A stretch of DNA of 64,000 nt from Celoporthe dispersa (taxonomy: Eukaryota; Ascomycota; Sordariomycetes; Diaporthales; Cryphonectriaceae). The DNA is taken from assembly GCA_016584495.1 (NCBI GenBank), contig WAID01000006.1, forward strand, positions 868,001-932,000, in the 5' to 3' direction. Below, piece by piece: positions 55,858-64,000 of this stretch; the first letter of the stretch is position 1; every line of letters starts with the position of its first letter. The notes below the pieces were generated by a model. The model was not told where the DNA came from and made no database searches. It worked only from the letters and a program-made list of their open reading frames with translations. The position numbers were made by a program, and so were the translations under genes.

Positions 55858-56642
55858 GTATGGTATCTGGCTCCAGCAGTGCTGCTGCTTGCAGAGAACC
55901 CGGGTGAAGAGGTGAGGGTAGTAATAGTGCGGTGTGCGCGTGTGTTTCTTTCTTGGGTGGTTGAGCATGCGGAAGGAAATTTTTCTGGGTCGCTGGTTTC
56001 GATAAGACCGATAAGGATGGGGCAGCAAAGCAGGTGCAGGGATGAGAGGCCTTGAATTGTGTGGATTGGATTGGTTGGCTGGTAGTCTGTGTAAGGATTT
56101 CTGTTATTTGGATATGATTTTCATGTTCTCGAGATTCCTAATCTGCATCTATCTCTGAGGCCGCATCATATTTTCTGCGTCAACTGGTCTGTACACTATG
56201 TGTTTGTGATGAGTTTGCTGCAGTGAGACGCCGTGCCAGGCCGAGGATTCCTGTCTCAAGACCACAGCCATCCTTGTGCCAAGGTCCACTGGACGAGAGA
56301 CAACAAGGGCCCTAACTCCGTCATCGGGATAGCCTAAGGAAAACATCTATCCCGTGAAGAGTCATGCCTGAACAGCTTACATGAGGGCTCACCTGAGATC
56401 ACAGCACACCAGGCTGCCCTGCTCCAGAGGACTGCTTTTCAAGAGGTGCGAAGGGCTGAAGGATTAAGCCAGGGTTATTGTACTTTCCCTTCAGAGGTTC
56501 AACACCTCTCTGCAGCGCTTTTCCTGCTTCCTCGCGCGGGCCGAGACGTAGAACCACCAGACCACCAACCCCCTCTCTACCTTTCCCTCCTTCTTTCTTC
56601 TTTCCCTCTTCCCACGAGCAAGGAAATACGACCCCGCTCAAG
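55858..56642. promoter_or_regulatory. Divergent promoter region of the Nop13-like gene and homoserine kinase
   Basis: 785 bp between opposing start codons. The THR1 side is pyrimidine-rich (56565-56610). No specific site, such as a Gcn4/CPC1 TGACTC box, was confidently identified. Confidence 0.45.
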
Positions 56643-57900
56643 ATGGCCGCCGAATCCTTCGTCATCAAGGTGCCCTGCTCCTCCGCCAACATCGGCCCGG
56701 GCTTCGACGTGATCGGCCTCGCCCTGTCCATGTACCTCGAGCTGCACGTCACCATCGACCGGTCCAAGTCCAGCTCGGAGCACCCCCTCAACTGCAGGCT
56801 GACCTACGAGGGCCAGGGCGCCGACGAGATCAGTCTCGACCCGGACGCGAACCTTCTCACCAGGGTGGCGCTGTACGTCCTCCGGTGCCACGACCAGCGC
56901 AGTTTCCCCGTCGAGACGCACGTCCACATCGTGAACCCCATCCCTCTAGGCCGGGGCCTGGGGTCATCTGGTGCGGCCGTCGTGGCCGGCGTCCTGCTGG
57001 GCAAGGAGTGTGGTGGGCTGAAGGAGCTGGACAACGACCGCCTGTTCGACTACTGTCTGATGATCGGTAAGCCTGGCGCGCCACCTGTCTTCCTCCCCCC
57101 CCCCCCCCAACCCCCCTCAACAACCAATCCCTGGCTACCTCTTGCTGACACGGGAGTGAAAATCCAGAGCGCCACCCTGACAATGTCGGCGCGGCACTCT
57201 ACGGCGGCTTCGTGGGGACATATCTGAAGCCTCTTGCGCCGGAGGATGTGGCTCGGATCGAAATCCCTCTGGCAGAGGTCCTCCCTACGCCGGCGGGCGG
57301 CGTCGACACCGGCGCCAGGCCGCCTGACCCGCCGAGGGGGATCGGCCATCACATCAAATTCCCATGGAGCAAGGAGATCAAGGCTGTGGCTATCATCCCT
57401 GATTTTGAGGTTGCTACGGCCAAGGCGAGAGCTGTGCTGCCTGCGCAGTACCCCCGTCCTGACGTGGTGGGTCCTTCTTTTCTTTATCTTTTTCGTCATG
57501 ATCAGATCTACCTAGATGATTGACCTGTCCATCGACCGACTGACCGTTCCCGCCCCAGACCTTCAACCTCCAGCGCATAGCCCTCCTCCCCGTAGCGCTG
57601 GGCCAGTCGCCGCCCGATCCCGACCTGATCTACCTGGCGATGCAGGACAAACTGCACCAGCCGTACCGGCAGACACTGATCCCTGGGCTCACGGAGATCG
57701 TCGAGTCTATGACGCCCAGCTCGCAGCCGGGCCTGCTAGGCGTGTGCCTCTCCGGGGCGGGACCGACGATCCTGGCACTGGCCACGAGCAACTTTGAGAA
57801 GATTGCGGAGAGCATAATATCGCGGTTCGGCAAGCAGGGCATCAAGTGTAGCTGGAAGCTGCTGGAGCCGGCGGAGGGCAGCCATGTGGTGAGGAAGTAG
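56643..57900 (+). CDS. THR1: Homoserine kinase (THR1), GHMP family, three exons, 354 aa
   Basis: Phosphorylates homoserine to O-phosphohomoserine in threonine synthesis. The exons are 56643-57066, 57168-57466 and 57559-57900. Intron 1 is 101 nt (GTAAGC, GCTGAC branch, TCCAG) and contains a C14 run at 57095-57108; intron 2 is 92 nt (GTGGGT...CCCAG). The GHMP signature PIPLGRGLGSSGAAVVAGVL is the ATP loop. The N-terminus VPCSSANIGPGFDVIGLAL and the late GVCLSGAGPTILALA are the other two GHMP motifs. The splice joins ...CLMI to ERHPDNVGAALYGGFVGTY. The length matches fungal Thr1 (about 355 aa). No frame problem is seen in the exons. Confidence 0.97.
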
Positions 57901-58446
57901 GGGGCGAGCCGGGCGCGTCCAGATGAGGGCGCTGGCGTGTGCCGCGCGGCTCATGCACGGATGCTTTAGCTGTCACACTCAGAGTACACCCTAGAGGGCC
58001 AGTGCCATGTCATCTGTCGACGTCTCCAAACTTGCTCCTCCTTTGTCTGGCTCATTGTGGTGCTGGTTGATGGTTGAGCAGGTGGCCACCGCTTGAATGA
58101 ATCCCTTACTTTCCAGCCAAGCTGGCAACGCAAATTCAATCTTCACACTGGCAATGAGAGCAGGTCAGAAAATATACGAAACCGTTCCACTAAATTTGGT
58201 GTACTACGGCCCTCTACAAGTTCTGGGGAGTACACCAATCTTTTTCGTATATTTTATAGATAGCCTAGCTGTCGCTATCGATAGACTTTGAATCGCCGGA
58301 TAGATCGTGGATTATATATATATATATAATTCTAGCTCTAGCTCAGCGCGCCTTATAATACCCCTCGGGAGGTTTTCGGATAGGGTAGCTACGCTTCCTT
58401 CTGCCTGGCGTTAAATAGTACAAACAAACAAATCATGTCCGATTAG
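57901..58446. other. Intergenic sequence turning AT-rich
   Basis: Contains an (AT)n stretch near 58315-58329. It marks the change from the housekeeping block to the AT-richer accessory end. No gene seen. Confidence 0.45.
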
Positions 58447-59275
58447 TTTGCAACTCACTCTGGTGTCGAAGCCATCAATGCAGGCCTTGATATGACCATG
58501 TCAGGTCCGCTGGACGAAGTGACAGCAGTGGCGCTCGCGCAGACTCTTTCTGCGGAGGAGATGCCGTCGTGGTTCGGTGGAAACATTACGATCGCGGTGA
58601 ATAACGGCACCTTGAACGAGTCGCGTGTTGACGACATGGTCCGTCGGATCATGACGCCCTACTATTATCTAGGCCAAGATGTGAACTTCCCGGCTATTGA
58701 TCCGACTACTTTATACATCTACTACTCATCCTACGGCCTTGACGTCAGCCTCGGCAGCACGATCCCACCAGCCAGAGATGTTAGAGGCAATCATTCAGCG
58801 CTCATCAGAGACGTAGCAGCAGCCGGGACAGTGTTGCTGAAGAACCAGAACAACATTCTGCCTATCTCCAAGAACGTGGTTTCCAAGATGGACTCCGTAC
58901 GCAATACATCACTAAGGTGTGAACACGATGCCGTGGAGTGACGACGTTTCCGCCGTGGTCGCTGCGCATTATCCTGGCGAGCAGACTGGTAACTCCATTG
59001 TTGACATTCTCTGGGGCGACGCCAACCCGTCCAGCCACCTGACATACACGATCTCCAAGCAGGAGTCAGACTAATTACAACATTCCGGCTGTCAACATCA
59101 CGGGGTCGCAAGCATTGGACTCGGATGCGTGGCAATCCAACTTTACCGAGCGGCTGCTCACAGACTACCGCCACTTCGATGCGTACAATATCACTCCTTT
59201 ATACGAGTTCGGCCGCGGGCTTAGCTACACCAACTTTAGTATCTCTTCGAACATCGCTCTCGCTCCAACCTCTTA
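58447..59275 (+). pseudogene. Decayed GH3 beta-glucosidase fragment
   Basis: The first fragment (58447-58940) reads HSGVEAINAGLDMTMSG, then PSWFGGNITIAVNNGTLNES, VDDMVRRIMTPYYYLGQD and DVRGNHSALIRDVAAAGTVL, corresponding to the end of the GH3 catalytic domain and the start of the second domain. After a frame change comes AHYPGEQTGNSIVDILWGDA with NPSSHLTYTISKQESD, then another change, and DYRHFDAYNITPLYEFGRGL from the C-terminal part. Compared with a full GH3 enzyme of about 750-850 aa, the N-terminal catalytic region with its nucleophile aspartate, the signal peptide and roughly 150 central residues are absent. This is a genuine truncated pseudogene, not a one-base error. AT-rich DNA surrounds it. 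Confidence 0.85.
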
Positions 59276-60559
59276 GAATCTTACTTATACATCCCCCTTT
59301 CAACCCCAAGAAAAAAAAAAGCGTGGGTTAAGCAGTCTGTGTCGCTAATGGGCACAGCGATCTGCGCCAGAATGTTAGGGGTCATGCTGGACGAACCGCA
59401 GGAGCTGACAACGTGACGACTGCATGAGAGCTTAATGTGCCACCTGTTAGAGTAGCTATGGCGGATCCCTCATGTAATTCATTCGAGGGCTTGAGGGAAT
59501 TAGTTGCCGTAAGTATATAGATAAGGAGGGGTTTTCCCCCTCACTTCTGAAGAGCCTACAGACAGTTCACTGGTCAGGAGAAAGACCTGTGCGGTAGTCC
59601 GGAGAGTTCATAACAGCTCAAGCGATATGCCAACGCTAAGCTTTCCATGAATATTCGTAAATCAATTTGTTTTCCCCCCAATAAAGCCCGGTGAGTGGAT
59701 GGATGCAGGGTAAATTTTGTTTCCAACCGCGAAAATTCTGCAGCGTAGCAATTGCAACATAACGCTTTTGGCCCCCAAACATAAGTCCGAGGCTGCAGAT
59801 CTAGCAAATACTGGTTTTCTGCAGTGTAACCAATATATTACTCTGCAGTAGTAATGACATTGGGTACGAACTCGCTGATCGGCATGTTAATTGGGTACGG
59901 AGCCTCGACTCTGGAAGAGCGAAATATCTGCGGTGTGGCATTTGCTTTTGGCCCTCAAACAAAAGTACGGAAATGCAACTTCAGCAGGCGCAGTTTTTCT
60001 GCAATGTAACCAACAACCGTGACCAACGTAACCAACACGCCAGATTTCTCCTGGGGCTAGCCCCAACTATGCAAAGCCCTCGGGCCACCGGGAATACGAA
60101 AGCAGATAAGGCTACTTTCCTGCAGTCAGACTTACAAGTGACGGCGAAAGATGTGCTTGTGGACCATGCATGTACATGAAGTATTTCACACAAGTGATCA
60201 CAGCATGGTCGTTATAGATACCTATGGCCTTGGGATGTAAGCGTGGCTGGCCGCGGGATCGACAGCGGGGTCGGAACGGGCGTGTTGAAGAGTTCGTCTT
60301 TAAGTAATTGGCTGCCATGAAGTGTCTGGCAAGTTGGTTGCGTCTAGAGGTTGACCGAAATAATTTACTGGTAGCTCTCCTGTAGACTTAGGCGTCAACG
60401 AAACCTGCTTCCCAGACCAATGGAGAACTCAGAGAACCCCTGACCCTCGAATTGAATGTGCACAAGAAGATTCTCCCAATCTCAGTCTATACTGTCAACC
60501 TGGGAGAAATCCAAGGACCTTACATCGTCATTTACAAGCTCAGATAAAACATCCCCGGC
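59276..60559. other. AT-richer spacer with a diverged direct repeat
   Basis: No gene seen. It holds the two-copy repeat at 59729-60013 and the promoter of the AflR-type regulator. Confidence 0.5.
59729..60013. repeat. Diverged two-copy direct repeat, about 100-bp units spaced 180-190 bp
   Basis: Copy 1 (59729-59834) and copy 2 (59919-60013) align over most of their length. Shared blocks include GCGAAAATTCTGC/GCGAAATATCTGC, CTTTTGGCCC.CAAACA.AAGT and TTTTCTGCAGTGTAACCAA/TTTTCTGCAATGTAACCAA. Many differences are C/T or G/A changes, plus a ~10-base indel. The element is not recognised. Confidence 0.7.
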
Positions 60560-61891
60560 ATGCTTTCCACGATACACCACGCAAGGTACGAGCCACCACA
60601 TTAGACTTTTGATGCAACATGTTTGCTAAGATTTGAGACCTTTTCTACATATAGCACAGCCCCAAATACGACTCAGCAGGTCCGGCTCCGTAGTGCTTGC
60701 AATCAATGCCACGCTGCCAAAGTCAGTTTCTCCCGTCTCTGGTAATGGAAGTTCACCGTGGCCGTATCCCGCATAAGCGTGCTAACATGCCGTGGATCCA
60801 GGTCAAATGCTCGGGCGAACGAGCCGGATGCCGGCGTTGCCAAAGCTCAGGCGCACAATGTGTCTACGTGGAATCGAGGGTTGGAAAGGTACAGGGCCCC
60901 AGGGCGAAGAAAAAGGCCACAAAATTATGATCACGGCGAGCCGCGACGGCGACCCCAGAGCTTTCCTACATCCAGCCCACCGGCTTCGACCTCTGCCCCG
61001 CCCGTGTCAGTAGGCTTCGCCAGCGGATCAACCGACTCCGGCTATCAAGAACCTGAACAGTACGATGATAACCTGACGTGGGTATCCGACTGGCAAAATG
61101 ATGCCCCGGACAACATAGGAGCAGAGCAGCCGAGTGGTTCTTCCACGATCCGAGTCGCCACTGGCCACAGCATAGGCTACAACATCGGCACAACGCCACC
61201 AGACTCGGCCACCACCACCGTGCTTTCTGGTGGTGGAGAAGACTATGAGCTCTCTGAGATCGACCCAAACTTCGAGGACCTCCTGGTTACGATGTCACCG
61301 ACCGCGACTTCTCCTCACCTCGAGCAGCCTCCGCTGCCCGCGCAGGCTGCCACGTCTCTGGGCTCGCACCCGCGAAGCGACATGGACAGCCAGTGTTGCC
61401 TGGACTGCTGCCAGGTGATCACCGACCTGGAGAACTACATCATGGCCGAGCTCAAAGCCTCCAAGATCATCCTGGGCATCGTGCGCAGGGCGCTTGAGAG
61501 GGTCGACCACCTCATCGTCTCGCAGCAGAGCTCCCAGAACCCCAGGTGCCTGATGCTCCTCACCTCGATCATGTACCAGGTTCATGAGCTTCTCGAACGC
61601 TGCCAGGCCACAGTCGCAGCTGAGGAAGACCAACAGCGGCAGAGGAGTCTGATTGGCACGTCATCAGGTCTCGGGCTGGGGGCCTACGGCATTGACGCCG
61701 AGGAACAGTCCGACTTGCGACAGCGCAGCCTTATGAGGGTCATACGGCAAGCCACCGAAGTCGTCGCCCGTATGAGAGTTTTGGCCACGGTGGGCTTAGA
61801 TTCGGCAGCAAGCAAGACACGACAAGAATGTTACCACGATCTAGAACTACGATTTCAGGCCATCGCCAAATCGTTGACAGATGAGGGATGA
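60560..61891 (+). CDS. AflR-type Zn(II)2Cys6 transcription factor, three exons; one apparent frameshift
   Basis: The exons are 60560-60585 (MLSTIHHA), 60655-60721 and 60802-61891. Both introns have fitting phases; intron 2 (80 nt) has GTCAGT, GCTAAC and CCAG and splits the zinc cluster between AAK and VKC. The binuclear cluster reads CNQCHAAK|VKCSGERAGCRRCQ, ending GAQC with the full C-x2-C-x6-C-x6-C-x2-C-x6-C spacing. The C-terminal half matches the AflR regulatory region: CCLDCCQVITDLENYIM, IILGIVRRALERVDHLI, CLMLLTSIMYQVHELLERC. A run of five A at 60910-60914 shifts the frame; with four A the chain reads RAKKRPQNYDHGEPRRRP and is about 393 aa. Such factors usually control a neighbouring secondary-metabolite cluster. 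None is seen inside the window, so the target may lie to the right. Confidence 0.88.
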
Positions 61892-63363
61892 GGAAGTTTC
61901 CACCCCGTACACTGCATACACAGAGGACTTTTTTTTTTTTTTTTTTAATTCGCTTGCAACCTTTGTCTTGTAGAGTTGCTTAGTAGTCTAATCAGGTCAA
62001 CTCTTGCTGTCAACTGCGTCTCGAGTGTGTCTCCAGCCGGCCCTATTTTTCGACTCTGAAGGACTTTTGCCTGCGTGTACTGAATACCGGAGAGGTACAA
62101 GCTCAATCGGATGCCGAAATCCTCGACGTTTGAGGTTGTGCATCGCCCCCGGCTCTATTCCTTCTTTCTTCCCAAGGAAGGATCTAATGAAGCCGGAATG
62201 GAAACAGCTGGCACGACACAAACCAGAGGCCAAGAGACTTGGGAGGCGTCCGTCATTCTCGCTACCTATTCTGATCTGTACAACCCATGGAATTAATAAA
62301 GCTTCGTGAAACATCATCTTGGGCGTGTTGCCTCTCTTCTACGAAGCGGGATTGATGGTGGACTGAGGGTTCCATTGAGATGCAACCGCGAGAGGTGCTT
62401 AGAGATACATGGCTACAGCTTACGGTCGTTGTGAGATGGGGGCGTCAATCTATTGAAAGATGTAATGGTGGTACGTAATCATATGTGTACCCAGCCGCAT
62501 AAAATGTAATGGGTGCTGGTCTGCACACCGATCCTTAGAACATTTACGAAAGAACTTGTGCACCTCCAGCTTCCACAGATGATATCTCGATTGCATTGGT
62601 CGGCCTACACGGAGTTGGGAACCTATTTGACCCCAGCTCCATAAAGGTGGTCAGCAGGGTGCAGCAGGTGTGGAGGAGGTGGTCCGTCTGCATAACCTTT
62701 TACCCTCTTTTTTTTTTTTTTTTCAATCTATACAACCCTTTCGGGAGGGTTCGTATTTAGTAGATGTTTCAGTTGGACGCTGAGAACGGCCCCTACGTTG
62801 CAATGCCCTGCTGCATCTCATCAACACCTCTCTGCAGAGCTGCCAGCCTCCAATTTGCCCAGCATGGGGGCCCTGGGATACCAGCCAAAAAATACTCTGC
62901 ATGTTGGTGATCCTTCCCTGCAGAGGATACACCTCAAGAATCAGCCCATCGTTTATTCGTTATAGTCTTAAAAGATGGCCAGCTTCCTGGTAGTAGTCTA
63001 TGTCTGTGGCGCGCGCCACGCCGGAAAGAATTTCGCTTTTATGTAAATCATCTCGCACCTGTGGACGTGGAGTGATAATTCTTGACCTACCTCTTGTTGC
63101 GTGGTCACACGTTCCAGCCCCTCATCTGTCTCACGCATCAGCAATAGCGCCTTGAGGACCAGACCCTTTCCAAGCGGCAGCCTTTTCCGGAATCTTCGAC
63201 TAGCTGGCTGCCTTGCCCTCCCGTTCTGCTGCCTCTCTATATCTGTCTTCTAGCCCTCTTCTAGCCCTCTTCTAGCCCTCTTCTAGCCCTCTCTGCTTAG
63301 AAGCGAATTCGCTGTTTCTGCACAGCCGACTTCACCCTTTCTTGTTACAATCGATCAATAGCT
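61892..63363. other. Intergenic region between regulator and membrane protein
   Basis: About 1.5 kb, no gene seen. T runs lie at 61929-61946 and 62708-62723. The promoter of the SAT4-family gene lies at the right end. Confidence 0.45.
63248..63291. repeat. Four tandem copies of an 11-bp unit
   Basis: TTCTAGCCCTC repeated four times without mismatch, about 75-115 bp before the start codon at 63364, in what should be the 5' leader. Confidence 0.9.
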
Positions 63364-64000
63364 ATGGGTGCTTATTCGGGAGCCAGCTGGTTTGCCTATG
63401 CTACACCAGGCCAGATCCTGGCGGCGGGCGCAGGACTGCCTGCAGTGGGGATACTGATCGTGGCCCTCCGTTTCTACACGCGGATGATCCAGAAAGCGGG
63501 GCCCGACAGGCGCAAGCTGTTCGGTATCGATGACTTCCTCATCCTCCCCGCCCTAGTCCTCGTCATCGGAATGGGCATCACCATCATCATTGGTAGGCAT
63601 ACACTGCGTGGGAGTAAGCTGCTGATCGTCCATCTTCATGCTGACCTCCGCACCTTTCTCTGTAGGCGTCAAGGAAGCAGCTGTCGGATACGCAACGCCT
63701 TCTCCGCCAAGCAGTGACCCCGAGATCATCTTGACATGGACGAACCCCAAAACCACCCTCGTGCAGAAGGTGCAGTTCATCACCCAGCTGCTCATGACAG
63801 CAGCATACGGCTTCATCAAGCTCAGCGTCATCTACTTTTACCGCCGTGTCTTCATCGTGCACAAGTCCGACTGGATGAACCTCACCACGCACATCCTGTC
63901 GGCTGTCATTGTCGCATGGACCATAGTCTATCTCTTCGTCGTCGCGTTCGAGTGCGGTACACATTGGTCCGCCCACTGGACCTCATATGCTGCCCTCTTC
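63364..64000 (+). CDS. SAT4/rhodopsin-like (PTH11-related) integral membrane protein, 3' end beyond window
   Basis: The exons are 63364-63592 and 63666 onward. The 73-nt intron (GTAGGC...CTGTAG, phase 1) joins ...GMGITIIIG to VKEAAVGYATPSPP. Hydrophobic spans visible are AGLPAVGILIVALRF, FLILPALVLVIGMGITIIIG, the segment around LLMTAAYGFIKLSVIYFYRR, and LSAVIVAWTIVYLFVVAFEC. The motif KLSVIYFYRR between spans, the loop DDFLILPAL and the cysteine FECGTHW are characteristic of the fungal seven-helix SAT4 family. Some members act as PTH11-type receptors in surface sensing, and others occur in metabolite clusters. The sequence is open to base 64000. Its position beside an AflR-type regulator is suggestive only. 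Confidence 0.9.

Overview
The window reads as nuclear DNA of a filamentous ascomycete (Pezizomycotina, most likely Sordariomycetes; this is inferred from gene content, not tested). The support is: short spliceosomal introns of about 50-230 nt with GTATGT/GTGAGT/GTACGT donors and CTNAC/CTAAT branch sites; GC-rich third codon positions; kilobase-scale spacers with pyrimidine-rich leaders; and fungus-restricted families (HET-domain protein, SAT4/rhodopsin-like membrane protein, AflR-type Zn(II)2Cys6 regulator). I saw no tRNA, rRNA or CRISPR.

Layout. 0-9 kb: a nitrilase-family omega-amidase cut by the left edge, two unrecognised fungal proteins, an NSUN-type RNA methyltransferase and a multipass membrane protein. 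9.8-17 kb: a peroxiredoxin-like AAED1/PRXL2 protein, a HET-domain protein, then an AT-richer gene-poor stretch with one doubtful small gene. 17-31 kb is a housekeeping block: UPF1 (nonsense-mediated decay) head-to-head with IMP4 (U3 snoRNP), an Sso-type plasma-membrane syntaxin, and TOM70 head-to-head with an ADC lyase (ABZ2). 32-39 kb: a secreted alpha/beta hydrolase and a pepsin-like aspartic protease that lacks a signal peptide. 40-58 kb: a Barentsz/CASC3-type exon-junction protein, a CofD-like (UPF0052) protein, an NBR1-type autophagy receptor with four ZZ-type zinc fingers, a Nop13-like two-RRM nucleolar protein and homoserine kinase. 58-64 kb looks accessory: a decayed GH3 beta-glucosidase relic, a diverged direct repeat, an AflR-like regulator and the start of a SAT4-family membrane protein that runs off the right edge.

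Many genes are in head-to-head pairs with about 0.7-0.8 kb between start codons (UPF1/IMP4, TOM70/ABZ2, NOP13/THR1, NIT3/unknown). Two mRNA-surveillance proteins (UPF1 and the CASC3 homologue) and two ribosome-biogenesis proteins (IMP4, Nop13-like) fall in the window, but not as one operon-like cluster.

An important caveat: at least ten single-base reading-frame breaks occur inside otherwise well-conserved genes, nearly all in C, G or A runs or purine/pyrimidine-rich tracts. Essential genes such as IMP4 are hit, so I read these as consensus-sequence errors and annotate the genes as intact. The GH3 relic is different: it has lost whole domains and is a true pseudogene. I found no convincing wholly new system. 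The most interesting points are the targeting, splicing and motif details of known families, the frame-break pattern, and the accessory right end.
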